Source: Chloroflexota bacterium
GTDB lineage: Bacteria; Chloroflexota; Anaerolineae; Anaerolineales; Villigracilaceae
NCBI GenBank assembly: GCA_016235425.1
Contig: JACRLC010000099.1
Location: forward strand, 1-36,734
DNA: 36,734 bases
Direction of reading: 5' to 3'
Part shown: positions 1-9,114 of the stretch, in pieces
Numbering within the stretch: the first letter of the stretch is position 1
Layout: each line of letters opens with the position of its first letter
Notes under the pieces: generated by a model
What the model was told of the DNA's origin: nothing
What the model saw: only the letters and a program-made list of their open reading frames with translations
Databases searched by the model: none
Program-made: the position numbers and the translations under genes

Positions 1-49
1 ACATTTTTCGCAGACGCGCAATCTTGACTTGTTTTTCTGTTTTGCTCAT
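1..49 (-). CDS. Start of a small unknown gene, cut by the left window edge
   Basis: On the minus strand an ATG at 49 opens a frame that stays open to the window edge and reads MSKTEKQVKIARLRKM. An AGG lies about 8 nt upstream. It starts 15 nt after the stop of the YD-repeat gene, on the same strand. The basic, hydrophilic start resembles a small DNA-binding or antitoxin/immunity-type protein, but 16 residues are too few to assign a family. The position directly behind a YD-repeat protein is where an immunity gene would sit; that is inference from context only. Confidence 0.35.
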   Translation of the reverse strand, partial: MSKTEKQVKIARLRKM

Positions 50-63
50 TGGGTTGCCTCATA

Positions 64-3000
64 TTATCTGAAGTTTTTTACCCAGAGTGTATCGCAAGAC
101 CTTTCAGTTTTTGGAAAAAACTTTTCTGGACAGCTATACGTGTATTGGTAGGAAGCCAGCTCGCTTTCGGCTGTGACATGTTGGAGCTGTGCTAATCTGC
201 CCGCTGCATCATACGTATAGGTCGAGTCTACGCCGTTGGGCCGCAAAATGGCCGCAAGCCGCCCGATCGGGTCGTATGTGTATTGCGTGGTCTTGCTCGA
301 GTCATTGACCTGGGTCAAACGATTGGCGGAATCATACGCGTAATTTACAGTTCTGCCGTCTGGATAGGTTAATTGCGTGCGGTTACCGACTGCATCATAG
401 GAGTAGCCTACACTGTCTGAAAACGGATCGGTAATGACAGCAGGCCGGTTGAGCTTGTCATATTCCCAGGTCGTCGCGCCCAATTCATCCGTCATATTGA
501 TGCGGCGCCCGCCCGCATCATAGGCAAAGAAAACGTCTGCCTGCGGATCAGGGTAGTCAATCACAGTGAGTTGGTTGCGGGCGTCATATCCATAATAGAT
601 CCAATTACCGTTCGGGTCGAGTGTCACAGTCTGATTTCCAACTGCATCGTAACCGCGTGCCCATAAGCTGCCGAGGGCATCTCTCTCATACATTAGGCGG
701 TTGAGGTCATCATAAACAAAATTCGTGATGTGACCATTGCCATCCTTGATCGTCAGGCGGTTGCCGTTCTCGTCGTATGTATATTCCGTGCGGATGTTGG
801 TTTCGTAGTTTGGTAGTTGAGCCATTGAGTAGTTTTCAATGACGGCAGTCAGGCGTCCGAGTGCGTCGTATTCGTAGCCGGTTGCAATGCCGTTGGCGTC
901 CAGCATGCTCGTCGTGCGGCCGGCGGCATCATACGTGTACTGCGTTGTATTACCGAGAGCATCCGTAACGGAGGCCTGTTGTCCAAGCAGGTTATATGTA
1001 AAAGATGTCGTTTTGCCAAGCGGGTCGGTGGCTGAGACCACTTGTCCTGCCGCGTCGTACGTGGTGGAACTTGTATTGCCCAGGGGGTCAATGACCACAA
1101 CGGGGCGATTCAGGGCATCGTAGGTGGTCGTGGCAGCAGAGCCTCTTGCATCCGTCATCGTCAAACGATTGCCCAACGCGTCGTACGCGAAGGAAGTCTC
1201 TCCGCCGATTGCATCAACCTGGCTCGTCAGGCGGCCAAGATTATCGTACTCGAAGGTAGCATCGTTTCCATTTGCGTCTGTGCGGGAGATCACCTGCCCC
1301 AGCGCATCGTATTCGGTATGAGTGACGTACCCAAGCGGGTCGGTCACGGCGGTCACACGGTCGAGAGCATCGTACGAAACACGCACCACGTTCCCCAACG
1401 CATCAGTGCGAGAGATCACCCGCCCGAGCGCATCGTATTCGGTGGAGGAGACGTTCCCCAGCGCATCGGTCACATTGGTTTGCCTGCCCGCGTCGTCATA
1501 CGCGTACGTGGTTGCTTTGCCGCGCGCGTCTTTCGTTTGGATAAGCCGTCCTGCCGCGTCGTAGAAGCTTTCTGTGACTCCGCCCAGCGGATCGGTCGTC
1601 TTGATCAATCGTCCCAGTGCGTCGTACTCGTAATGAGTTACATTATCAAGTGTATCGGTCACTGCCGTCAAATTACCGGCCGCATCATACGTGTTTTGTA
1701 TCGTCCCGCCGCCCGGCTGGGTTGCTGTGACGACGCGCTTCAAGTCATCGTAGGTGTAGCTTGTTGTCCTTCCAAGCGCGTCGGTTGTGCTCGCAACGGT
1801 GCCGTCGAGGTTGTAAATTGTACTTGTGGTATTGCCAAGCGCGTCGGTGGTGGAGATCAACCTGCCTGCATCATCGTATGTGTAGCTCGTCGCGCGGCCC
1901 AGCGCATCGGTCGAAGCAGCCAGGCGGCCTGCCTCATCATAAGTACCCGTCGTTTCGCTGCCGATGGGATCGGTGGTCTTAACCAGCCGCCCTTCCGCAT
2001 CGTATTCGTACGATGTAGTCCGCCCGAAAGTATCCGTGACGGAGGTCTGGCTGCCGCGCAAATCATAAACGTAGGCGGTGACGATATTCCACTGATTGGC
2101 ATCATTTTGTAGGCGGGCAGGATCGTAGTTCTGCGTGACGCGGGTCAGCCTTCCTGCCGCATCGTATTCATTATGGGATACACGTCCAAGCGGATCAGTG
2201 GAATCCACCAATCGTCCAAGATCGTCGTAGGAATACGTCCATGTATTGCCAAGCGAGTCGGTCATCGAAGTCCGCTGGCCGTGGGAATCATAAGTATGGG
2301 ACGTCGTCTTGCCCGACGGATCGGTGACCGTTTCAAGATAGCCTTCCGCCGTATACGTGTAAGTCGTCTCCCCGTTCAGCGCGTCGGTGACGCTTGTCAG
2401 CCGCGTCCCTTCATATCCGTACGTGGTCAGATGGCTAAGCGGGTCGATCACCGAGGTGGGGTTATTGAGCGCATCATACGTGATGTCGGTTCGGCCGCCC
2501 TCCGCATCCACCACGCGCGTCAGATTTGCACCGTTCGCGCTCCAGCCAAGCATAGTGACGCTTCCGTTCGTATCCGCGATCGTGGAGGGGCGCATGTTGA
2601 GATCATACGTTTTTGTTGTCTGTGCGCCATTCTGGTCTGTATCTTTGTTTCGGATATTCCGATGATCGTAATAGTCTGTGCGCGCATGTCCGAGCGCATC
2701 CGTGAGTGTGGTTGAGCCATTTGCATGATAGGTAAGCGAAACCACCAAGTCTCCGTCCCCGTTATATTGGCGGATTGCACGCGCGTCGGAGGTGTCGGAT
2801 TCGTACTCTGTGCGTTCGACTATTTTCCCGTCGGGATCGGTCACCCGGGTTAAGTGGTGCCAATCATCGTATGAATACGTCCAGGTTTCTGCTAATAGAT
2901 CTTGCGCAGAAGCAAGGTTGCCGTTTATATCGTAAGTGTAAGTGATCCCTCTCCCTGTATGATCTGTGATCGAAGCGATCCTGGTTTCGCCGCCGGAGTA

Positions 3001-4674
3001 TGCAAGGGCCAGGAACCGCTGTTCACCCTGGTCGCTTATCTTCGTGAGCCTGCCTTCCGCGTCGTACGTGTAAAGAAGTTTCTGGCCGTTGGGATCCGTG
3101 CGGGAGATCAGTTTGCCGCTGGTCAGGTCGAAGTCATATTCATTCTGCGCCTTATCCGTCAGGATAAAAGCAGACGCGCCCTGCGTAAGCGAAGCAAACA
3201 CGCCATTGTACGGCGTCAGGGTTGTTGAGCCTTCTTCCTGAAAAAAGTCGTACTGGTTTGCAGTGCTTCCCTTAAGTGTGACAGTCCTAATACCCGTTGT
3301 TGTGTCATAAGGGCCAAAAGTCAAATACAAATCATGGTTGTGCGTCCAGCCATATCCCAGGCTGGCGGAATAAAGGGAGGTGGCAAGCGATGAATAGGTG
3401 CGCTCGAAAGAGATTTCCCCTGCCGCACTTGGGATGGATATATCGGTTACAGCGTAATCGTATCCTCCCGTACGCGTGTTGATCGGTCCAGCAACATTGC
3501 CTTGCGTGCTTTCTGCGCAGGATATGTTGCAATCGCCATTGGAACTGTATATACCATCAACACCGGCCAATGATTCCACACGAAAATATTGAAGGTTTCT
3601 GCCCATTCCGGTCGCGCCGGTAAAGCCAAACCACACATTTGGATTGCCCTCAAAACGAGTGCTCACGAAATCTTCGGTATAAGTGAACCAGGTGGTTTCC
3701 CCGCCCTCGTTCAGCGACGACACAATGAGTTGGTGGGCTGAGGCGATCCACCGAAATCGAAATGTCCGTTCCTGTCCGTTCTCGAAGGAACTCGACGAGC
3801 TGACGAGGGGCAATGAACCGCCGTGGGTAACACTGCCGCTGCTTAAGAGCGCCACGTGATTGTCTGTCCCTGAGGAACCTGGAGCAGGATCGTAGTGATT
3901 GGTGTTTCGGTATGTATCGAATTCAACCGCTACAGCAGGGGAGATGCCATGATACCCCAAGCCGGCACCCTGTTCGCCCAATGCACTGGTTCCTCTCCTC
4001 TGCAAAACAAAAGCAATACCATCTGCGCTCCAGACCTCGCCCTGGCGGGAACCCAGATAAATATTAAATGCCATATCAAAGTCTTTGCTCAGATCAATTT
4101 GTTGCGCGGACCATGCAGAACCGCCCTCCCAATAGTTGTCGCTGGTTAATTTTATGGCGTCGGGTACCGCCGTTGAATCTGCATTTCCATTAAGAATCCA
4201 ATCCATTCCACCGGATGTAACGGATTGTGATGCGGCCCTCATAATGCCATCGGGCCGGGCTTCTAAATTATTTTCTGGCATTGCCGAAGGTACTGGTGTT
4301 AGTGGTATGGGGGTGGCTTGAGAGATGGGGGGGCTAATGATTTCAGGTTCGGTGGCAGATGGCTCAGCAGGTTGATCAACTTCTTGTGTTGGGCTTTCCG
4401 GTATTTGTACAGGTGCATTAGCAGATGACAGTTGCTCTGTTGGTCTTTCCCCCATTACGGGTTCCGGATGAATATATTCTGGCGGCACATAATTGTTCTG
4501 GCTACTGGGTGGCTCGGAAGGTTGAACAACCTCCGGCATTGGGCTTTCTGGTGTTTGTGTAGTTTGCGGTCCGCAACTCGATAAAACCAATGCGAGAAGC
4601 ACCAAAACATCCAGCAATTTCCGCATCGGAAAAAGCTTGATTGCCATAGAACGGTTACCATTTATGCCAAACAT
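64..4674 (-). CDS. Secreted lectin-domain YD-repeat (RHS-like) lipoprotein, truncated C-terminus
   Basis: The start at 4674 is chosen because GGAGG lies 7 nt upstream; an ATG two codons earlier sits too close to it. The N-terminus is a long basic lead, a hydrophobic stretch and a lipobox LSSC (Cys34), so the protein should be an exported lipoprotein. A Pro/Glu/Thr-rich linker follows to about residue 150. Residues ~153-370 look like a bacterial L-type lectin domain (VAVEFDTYRN, later DNHVALL). A DUF6531-like segment follows (GPINTRTGGYDYAVTD, ~390-470), then about 1000 residues of YD repeats (TYDAAGRL, EYDALGR). In this family YD repeats form a shell or cell-surface fibre. The usual RHS core end and variable toxin tip are missing: after SYQYTYS come 22 unrelated residues and a stop. 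It is probably a surface adhesin or a broken RHS gene. Confidence 0.9.
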   Translation of the reverse strand: MFGINGNRSMAIKLFPMRKLLDVLVLLALVLSSCGPQTTQTPESPMPEVVQPSEPPSSQNNYVPPEYIHPEPVMGERPTEQLSSANAPVQIPESPTQEVDQPAEPSATEPEIISPPISQATPIPLTPVPSAMPENNLEARPDGIMRAASQSVTSGGMDWILNGNADSTAVPDAIKLTSDNYWEGGSAWSAQQIDLSKDFDMAFNIYLGSRQGEVWSADGIAFVLQRRGTSALGEQGAGLGYHGISPAVAVEFDTYRNTNHYDPAPGSSGTDNHVALLSSGSVTHGGSLPLVSSSSSFENGQERTFRFRWIASAHQLIVSSLNEGGETTWFTYTEDFVSTRFEGNPNVWFGFTGATGMGRNLQYFRVESLAGVDGIYSSNGDCNISCAESTQGNVAGPINTRTGGYDYAVTDISIPSAAGEISFERTYSSLATSLYSASLGYGWTHNHDLYLTFGPYDTTTGIRTVTLKGSTANQYDFFQEEGSTTLTPYNGVFASLTQGASAFILTDKAQNEYDFDLTSGKLISRTDPNGQKLLYTYDAEGRLTKISDQGEQRFLALAYSGGETRIASITDHTGRGITYTYDINGNLASAQDLLAETWTYSYDDWHHLTRVTDPDGKIVERTEYESDTSDARAIRQYNGDGDLVVSLTYHANGSTTLTDALGHARTDYYDHRNIRNKDTDQNGAQTTKTYDLNMRPSTIADTNGSVTMLGWSANGANLTRVVDAEGGRTDITYDALNNPTSVIDPLSHLTTYGYEGTRLTSVTDALNGETTYTYTAEGYLETVTDPSGKTTSHTYDSHGQRTSMTDSLGNTWTYSYDDLGRLVDSTDPLGRVSHNEYDAAGRLTRVTQNYDPARLQNDANQWNIVTAYVYDLRGSQTSVTDTFGRTTSYEYDAEGRLVKTTDPIGSETTGTYDEAGRLAASTDALGRATSYTYDDAGRLISTTDALGNTTSTIYNLDGTVASTTDALGRTTSYTYDDLKRVVTATQPGGGTIQNTYDAAGNLTAVTDTLDNVTHYEYDALGRLIKTTDPLGGVTESFYDAAGRLIQTKDARGKATTYAYDDAGRQTNVTDALGNVSSTEYDALGRVISRTDALGNVVRVSYDALDRVTAVTDPLGYVTHTEYDALGQVISRTDANGNDATFEYDNLGRLTSQVDAIGGETSFAYDALGNRLTMTDARGSAATTTYDALNRPVVVIDPLGNTSSTTYDAAGQVVSATDPLGKTTSFTYNLLGQQASVTDALGNTTQYTYDAAGRTTSMLDANGIATGYEYDALGRLTAVIENYSMAQLPNYETNIRTEYTYDENGNRLTIKDGNGHITNFVYDDLNRLMYERDALGSLWARGYDAVGNQTVTLDPNGNWIYYGYDARNQLTVIDYPDPQADVFFAYDAGGRRINMTDELGATTWEYDKLNRPAVITDPFSDSVGYSYDAVGNRTQLTYPDGRTVNYAYDSANRLTQVNDSSKTTQYTYDPIGRLAAILRPNGVDSTYTYDAAGRLAQLQHVTAESELASYQYTYSCPEKFFPKTERSCDTLWVKNFR

Positions 4675-5009
4675 AATCATCCCTCCACGTGAACCATGAT
4701 GTTGAATTGTTTTCTTTTGGGGAGCCGCACTTCGTCCCCCTGGCTAAATACAAGAGTTTTTATTCCAATGATGACATTATGGAAAATTCCTTCATATTGG
4801 ACAAGTGACAAATGTCATATAAGCCTTACAGTTTCGATAAGACAGTATCAGCGAAAAGAATTTGGTCGCTTTGTAATTGCAGCACTTCATAGCTGTTTAT
4901 AACGGATTTTGCATACCATCTCGCAGGTTTCCTGGTAAACGCGGTTGCTTCATTCCAGCCTGCAGGAGTTCTGCGGTAGGACTGCACTTAAACGTGATCA
5001 GGCTCTTTG

Positions 5010-5077
5010 TCCGCGAATTCACGCGAATTTTCGCTATTTTCCAAACCAATTCGCGCAGATTAGCGTAAATTCGCGGA
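5010..5077. repeat. Imperfect inverted repeat (TCCGCGAATT type)
   Basis: The left arm begins TCCGCGAATTCACGCGAATT and the right arm ends AGCGTAAATTCGCGGA. The reverse complement of the right side matches the left arm over about 30 positions with several mismatches, giving a long imperfect hairpin. It is non-coding and has no clear T-tract, so it looks like a dispersed repeat rather than a terminator. Confidence 0.6.
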
Positions 5078-5259
5078 TAGGTTTTGCCTGGAAAAAGCTC
5101 CACGCTTAATTGTGGTAACACCAGTTCTGCGTAAGGTGGAGCTTATGAACTATAACCCCATCACCAACTTCGGATGATATTGCAATGCCTCCGCCAAATG
5201 CGGAATTGCCTCAATTCCACAGCACTTCAAGTTCGTTTGGAAATCAACTCGATTTACTC

Positions 5260-5288
5260 TAGATAAATAAGATAACCTTTGGTACAAT
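5260..5288 (+). promoter_or_regulatory. Possible sigma-70 type promoter for ndh
   Basis: TACAAT at 5283-5288 is a good -10 box. TAGATA at 5260-5265, 17 bp upstream, matches 4 of 6 positions of TTGACA. Transcription would start about 40 bp before the ndh start codon. This is assigned by eye. Confidence 0.3.
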
Positions 5289-5333
5289 ATTAGTGAGGTA
5301 TTTCACAATTCAAAGAGTTTTATAGAGGCGACT

Positions 5334-6584
5334 ATGATGACTCAAAACCTCCCCCACATCGTGATCGTCGGGGCGGGGTTTGGCGGGATGGAAACTGCCA
5401 AAAAGCTGAAAAATGCTCCCGTGCGGATCACGTTGATTGACAGGCAGAACTATCATTTGTTCCAACCCCTGCTCTATCAGATCGCCATCGCGGGCGTTGT
5501 CCCTTCACAAATTGCATATCCGCTTCGCGCGATATTTCGGAGGCAGAAAAACCTCAACTTCCAAATGGGCGAAGTGACAGGCATTGACCTGGACGCGCGC
5601 TACGTCCGGCTCAACGGCTCGGTTATCGCGTATGATGTGCTCGTCCTTGCCGTGGGCGGGCAGACAAACTTCTTCGGGATGAAATCAGTGGAAGAAAGGG
5701 GATTCCAGGTGAAGGATATCGAGTCCGCAGTGAAGACGCGCAATCACCTGCTCGACATGTTCGAACAGGCCAGCCGTGAAGCGGACGCGGAAAAACGACG
5801 CGCCCTGCTGACCTTTGTCGTGGCTGGAGGCGGGCCGACGGGTGTGGAAACTGCGGGCGCGCTGGGGGAGTTAATCACACACGTGATGGCGAAGGATTAT
5901 CCGCACATGGATTTGAACGAGGTGCGCGTGATCCTGCTTGAAGCGGGCGGGAGTCTGATGGGTGTTTACCCGGAGGAACTTCGCAAGGCGACGTTCGATC
6001 TCTTACGCGGTAAGAACGTGGAAATCATGCTCAACGTGAAACTGGAAAACTACAACGGGGAGCAGATCACATTTGGCGATGGAAGGCGAATCCGCACACG
6101 CACATTGATATGGACGGCGGGCGTGAGAGCGGCCGGGATGTTGGATTCTCTTGGGGTTCAGCAGGCAGGCTCGGGCCGGGTAAGAGTTGATTCCAGTTTA
6201 AGGGTACCCACTCACCCGGAGGTCTTCGTCATCGGGGACGCGGCTTATTTGGAGAACGGCAACGGTCAACCTTTGCCAATGTTAGCCACTGTCGCCCAAC
6301 AGCAGGCGAATGTCACAGCGCAAAACATCCAAAAAATAATCAAGGGCAGGGAGCCTGAACCGTTTCACTACAAGGATCCCGGCCTGCTTGCAACGGTGGG
6401 ACGCAACGCAGCGGTGGCGCGGATTTTCGGGCTGTCGTTCAGCGGGTTCATCGCGTGGCTGATCTGGGTCGTCCTGCACATCTACCGGCTGATCGGTTTT
6501 CGCAACAGGCTTTTGGTGCTCATCAACTGGGCGTGGGATTATTTATTCTACGAAACGCAGGTGCGGTTGATCACAAAGGAATGA
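5334..6584 (+). CDS. ndh: Type II NADH dehydrogenase (NDH-2)
   Basis: A 416-aa FAD-dependent oxidoreductase that passes electrons from NADH to quinone without pumping protons, on the inner face of the membrane. The first dinucleotide fold has GAGFGG (residues 13-18, FAD). The second has VVAGGGPTGVETAGALGEL near 162-180 (NADH). A later GDAAYLENG supplies the FAD-contacting Asp and is followed by ATVAQQQA, typical of the family. The C-terminal ~60 residues are hydrophobic/amphipathic (SGFIAWLIWVVLHIYRLIGF) and fit membrane docking. GAGG lies 6 nt before the ATG. The gene stands alone and ends 2 bp from the convergent CPBP protease gene. Some relatives act on other quinone or sulfide substrates, but the cysteines of sulfide:quinone reductases are not seen. 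Confidence 0.9.
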   Translation: MMTQNLPHIVIVGAGFGGMETAKKLKNAPVRITLIDRQNYHLFQPLLYQIAIAGVVPSQIAYPLRAIFRRQKNLNFQMGEVTGIDLDARYVRLNGSVIAYDVLVLAVGGQTNFFGMKSVEERGFQVKDIESAVKTRNHLLDMFEQASREADAEKRRALLTFVVAGGGPTGVETAGALGELITHVMAKDYPHMDLNEVRVILLEAGGSLMGVYPEELRKATFDLLRGKNVEIMLNVKLENYNGEQITFGDGRRIRTRTLIWTAGVRAAGMLDSLGVQQAGSGRVRVDSSLRVPTHPEVFVIGDAAYLENGNGQPLPMLATVAQQQANVTAQNIQKIIKGREPEPFHYKDPGLLATVGRNAAVARIFGLSFSGFIAWLIWVVLHIYRLIGFRNRLLVLINWAWDYLFYETQVRLITKE

Positions 6585-6586
6585 GG

Positions 6587-7309
6587 TTATGGAAGCACGC
6601 CTGGGATTTGGGTCACGGCGAAGGCAACGCACAACCCAAAAGAATTGACCGTGAAATGCAGGATCATGCCAGGCCAGAGCGAATTGGTTCGGTGAAAAAT
6701 GTAACTGAACGTAAAGCCAAGCACAAACGTCGGGATGAGGGCGGCGGGGTCAAGGTGACTGGCCGAGAAAATCAGAGAGCTGAGCAAAGCGGCCTTGAGC
6801 CAGCCCATCTTTTCGCGAAAGCCCTGGAATAAAAAGCCGCGAAAGAAAATTTCCTCCACCAGGGGCGCAAGGATAATTCCGACGAACAAGAACCAACCGG
6901 GCGCATCGAGCGAGTTGAAAATAGAGACCAGTGTCTCGCCCTGTGTATTCACGCCGAGAGCGATGAGCAGTGTGTTGTGAACGATCACAATGGCATAGCC
7001 CCCGATCAATAATCCGCATCCGAGCGCGAGGGATTCCCAGGTAAATTTTCGGAAGCCGATGAATTTCCAGCCGGTATGACGCCAGAGAAAAACAGTGGCA
7101 ACGGGAAGCAGATAGAAAAGCTCCACGGCGGCCAATCCTGCGTTTTGGGTAAATTTCGCTTTGGGAAAGGAAAGCAAAACAAAAACCAAAACTGCTTCAA
7201 TGAGAACGAGCAGGGCAACGCCGATCCAGACATCGCGGATAGTCCAGGGAATGGATGGAATGGACGGCTCTGGTTTTATTACCGGCCGGGGATTTGGATT
7301 TTCAATCAT
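6587..7309 (-). CDS. CPBP family intramembrane metalloprotease (CAAX protease-like)
   Basis: A 240-aa multi-pass membrane protein. The three family motifs are present: EEIFFR (E152, E153, R157), FSASH (F181, H185) and HFTVN (H218, N222), which build the metal site inside the membrane in Rce1/CPBP enzymes. Hydrophobic segments surround them (ALLVLIEAVLVFVLL, FLFVGIILAPLV, ALIPTFVLGFTFSYIF). Bacterial members take part in peptide processing, immunity to bacteriocins or protein sorting; nothing here fixes the substrate. It lies 24 bp downstream of the DUF6504-like gene on the same strand and is probably co-transcribed with it. Confidence 0.87.
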   Translation of the reverse strand: MIENPNPRPVIKPEPSIPSIPWTIRDVWIGVALLVLIEAVLVFVLLSFPKAKFTQNAGLAAVELFYLLPVATVFLWRHTGWKFIGFRKFTWESLALGCGLLIGGYAIVIVHNTLLIALGVNTQGETLVSIFNSLDAPGWFLFVGIILAPLVEEIFFRGFLFQGFREKMGWLKAALLSSLIFSASHLDPAALIPTFVLGFTFSYIFHRTNSLWPGMILHFTVNSFGLCVAFAVTQIPGVLP

Positions 7310-7333
7310 GACCGAATTTATTTCCCTTTCACC

Positions 7334-7696
7334 TTATTTTGCGGATAATTCCCGATACACAAACCATTGACCCTTGCGGTCGTCCACGTTTTTCATGGCG
7401 CGGTCGTAGTAGATATCAAAGATTTGACCTGTATTCACTTTGACACGGAAATAATATCTGCCGACATTCAAAGAGCCGCGTGTTGCCGCGACGGTCGCGT
7501 GCGCGGGACGCATGTTTTTGGCATAGCGTCCGCGGCGTGTGAAATCTGTCCATGAGGAGAGCATTTCTGTGATGTGATAGGTTTTGGAATCCCAGATAAA
7601 TCCGTTTGGGCAGTCGGGAACTTTTTCGCGGATGGGAGGTACGTCAAAAATGGGTTCAATTGGATGGTCGAAGAAATGAAGCGGGGTGAAATCCAT
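7334..7696 (-). CDS. DUF6504-like protein of unknown function
   Basis: A 120-aa soluble protein from ATG at 7696. An upstream in-frame TTG at 7714 has GGAG only 1 nt away, too close to work well. The middle holds a short beta-rich unit (GFIWDSKTYHITEML, then GRYYFRVKVNTGQIFDIYYD, then GQWFVYREL) that resembles DUF6504, a small family of Chloroflexota and Actinobacteria with no known function. The family call is from pattern memory and is moderate. The gene precedes the CPBP protease by 24 bp. Confidence 0.72.
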   Translation of the reverse strand: MDFTPLHFFDHPIEPIFDVPPIREKVPDCPNGFIWDSKTYHITEMLSSWTDFTRRGRYAKNMRPAHATVAATRGSLNVGRYYFRVKVNTGQIFDIYYDRAMKNVDDRKGQWFVYRELSAK

Positions 7697-7740
7697 GTCC
7701 GTATTATCGCACAAACTCCATGCAAGATTGGATATTCAAA

Positions 7741-7763
7741 GTCCCCGCCATAGCGGCGGGGAC
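7741..7763 (-). terminator. GC-rich hairpin after the TrkA-type gene
   Basis: Perfect 9-bp arms GTCCCCGCC / GGCGGGGAC flank a 5-nt loop, 20 nt past the stop of the minus-strand gene at 7784. On that strand it is followed by only TTT and then mixed sequence, so termination may be weak. It marks the likely 3' end of the cation island. Confidence 0.6.
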
Positions 7764-7783
7764 TTGTCTCATCTTTACCAGGT

Positions 7784-8455
7784 TTATTTATTCGGCCTGC
7801 TCAATAGTTTCGCAAGCTGCTCGCGGGCAGGGTCATCCACCAAAGCGAGGACCTCATCTCCTTCTTCGAGAATCGTCGTGCCTCTTGGCAGAATCATGTC
7901 GCCATGACGGATAATGCCTGAGATGACGCAGTTGTTGGGAAACGATATATCCTTGATTGCCAGACCAATCGCGGGCGCGCCAGGAGCGATCTTTTCCTCC
8001 ACGATGGAATACTTTCCGCGGCGGATTTTCAACATGGTCATCATATCGCCAAGGGACATTTCCTCAGCGCTCAAACGCGCGAGGATCTCCGCCTGGTTGA
8101 GGGAAACGTCCACGCCCATTTCAGGTGTGAAGAGCCACGCATTTTTTGAATTATTGATCCTGGCAATTACACGTTTTACGTTGAATTCAAACCGACCCAA
8201 AGAGGTGATAACCAGATTGGTTTCATCGGAACCCGTCACTGCCGCCAGAACCTGCGCCTTGTGAATCCCAGCCTTTTCAAGAACAGCGGGTGAACTTCCA
8301 TCGCCATTAATGATGGCGTCCGCTGGAATTTCCTTTGCCAGTTTTTCAAGCACAGCGGGACGTTCCTCAATGACACGCACGCTATGCCCCGCCTCAATCA
8401 AAAATTTCGCCAATTGCGAACCCGTGTTTCCACCGCCAACAACGATTACAAACAT
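7784..8455 (-). CDS. RCK/TrkA-type K+ transport regulatory protein (second of a pair)
   Basis: A 223-aa cytoplasmic protein with a TrkA_N Rossmann fold (VVGGGNTGSQ near the start; acidic VIEER closing beta 2) and a TrkA_C domain (~135-215, ending GDEVLALVDD). RCK proteins bind NAD(H) or ATP and gate K+ channels or transporters. The TrkA_C part binds c-di-AMP in some KtrA proteins; whether it does here cannot be read from sequence. It starts 2 bp after the stop of the paralogous gene, so both are surely co-translated. No trkH or ktrB membrane subunit lies in the window, so the partner is elsewhere or is one of the island's transporters. Confidence 0.9.
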   Translation of the reverse strand: MFVIVVGGGNTGSQLAKFLIEAGHSVRVIEERPAVLEKLAKEIPADAIINGDGSSPAVLEKAGIHKAQVLAAVTGSDETNLVITSLGRFEFNVKRVIARINNSKNAWLFTPEMGVDVSLNQAEILARLSAEEMSLGDMMTMLKIRRGKYSIVEEKIAPGAPAIGLAIKDISFPNNCVISGIIRHGDMILPRGTTILEEGDEVLALVDDPAREQLAKLLSRPNK

Positions 8456-8457
8456 GG

Positions 8458-9114
8458 CTACATCCTCTCGATCCCGAGCAATTCTTCCAGCCTGAGCATG
8501 GCCGAGGGAATCACTGCGAGATAAATCACATCCCCCTCCTGGAATTCCGTGCCCGAAACCGGAATGAAGGTGTGGTCGTTTCGGGTAATTGCAGTGACCG
8601 ACACCTCACTTGGGATATTCATCTGCGCCACGCGATGACCATTCAACCGCGCAGGAGCCTCGACGCGGACAAGGGTCGTGCCGCCATCCCGGAAGACGTG
8701 AAGCACGTCCAGGTCGGCGTGCGTGACGACTTCCACGATTCTTTCCGCCCCCCAGGCTGTGCTCGATATGGTGGTCAATCCCAGCCGCTGATAGACTTCC
8801 GCGCGTACGGGATCGTAGAGACGAGCCACCACTCTCGGCACACGAAAGATATTGCGCGCGATCCGCGCCGCGACGATATTGGCGTTGTCCGACGAACTGG
8901 CCGCGACAAATCCTTCGGCAGTCTCAACGCCCGCTTCCAGCAGAACGTTTCGGTCAAAGCCAAGCCCGCGCACAACTTTGCCTTTGAACTCCGTGCCCAG
9001 ACGCGCGAGCGCATTGGCATCATGGTCAATGACGGTCACTTCGTGACCATGGCGAACCAATAACAGGCTCACCTGTGAACCGACTCGTCCACAACCCATA
9101 ATGATGATTTTCAT
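8458..9114 (-). CDS. RCK/TrkA-type K+ transport regulatory protein (first of a pair)
   Basis: A 218-aa protein with the same TrkA_N + TrkA_C layout as its neighbour: GCGRVGSQ nucleotide-binding turn, acidic VIDHD at the end of beta 2, and a C-terminal domain ending GDVIYLAVI. The ATG overlaps the ATPase stop codon (ATGA), a sign of translational coupling. Paired single-RCK proteins encoded in tandem are known for CeuAB/KtrA-like systems and can form hetero-assemblies; here that is inference. Direct coupling to a P-type ATPase gene is unusual for RCK proteins. Confidence 0.9.
   Translation of the reverse strand: MKIIIMGCGRVGSQVSLLLVRHGHEVTVIDHDANALARLGTEFKGKVVRGLGFDRNVLLEAGVETAEGFVAASSSDNANIVAARIARNIFRVPRVVARLYDPVRAEVYQRLGLTTISSTAWGAERIVEVVTHADLDVLHVFRDGGTTLVRVEAPARLNGHRVAQMNIPSEVSVTAITRNDHTFIPVSGTEFQEGDVIYLAVIPSAMLRLEELLGIERM

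Larger units (their letters stand above)
4681..5333. other. 653-bp intergenic region with degenerate repeats, no convincing gene
   Basis: This lies between the divergent YD-repeat lipoprotein and NDH-2 genes. Short open frames here have no RBS and poor composition. It holds: a dyad TGACA-AA-TGTCA at 4806-4817, about 130 bp upstream of the lipoprotein gene, which could be a regulator site; a fragment of the CGCAGGTTTCCTG repeat at 4920-4934; an imperfect inverted repeat at 5010-5077; and an NDH-2 promoter candidate near 5260-5288. The frame at 4897-5121 on the minus strand runs straight through the repeats and is judged spurious. Confidence 0.6.

Noticed and set aside
1042-2112. 356-aa open frame on the plus strand opposite the YD-repeat gene
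   Set aside because: It is antisense to an obvious coding region; its repetitive RIVxxGDxPQRIG pattern is just the YD repeats read on the other strand.
1124-3100. Regular ~63-bp periodicity suggesting a CRISPR or tandem satellite
   Set aside because: The period is the 21-residue YD repeat in a continuous coding frame; the copies are diverged at the DNA level and there are no spacers.
4897-5121. 74-aa minus-strand frame in the intergenic region
   Set aside because: It runs through two dispersed repeats, has no RBS and no domain; frames like this arise from the repeats themselves.
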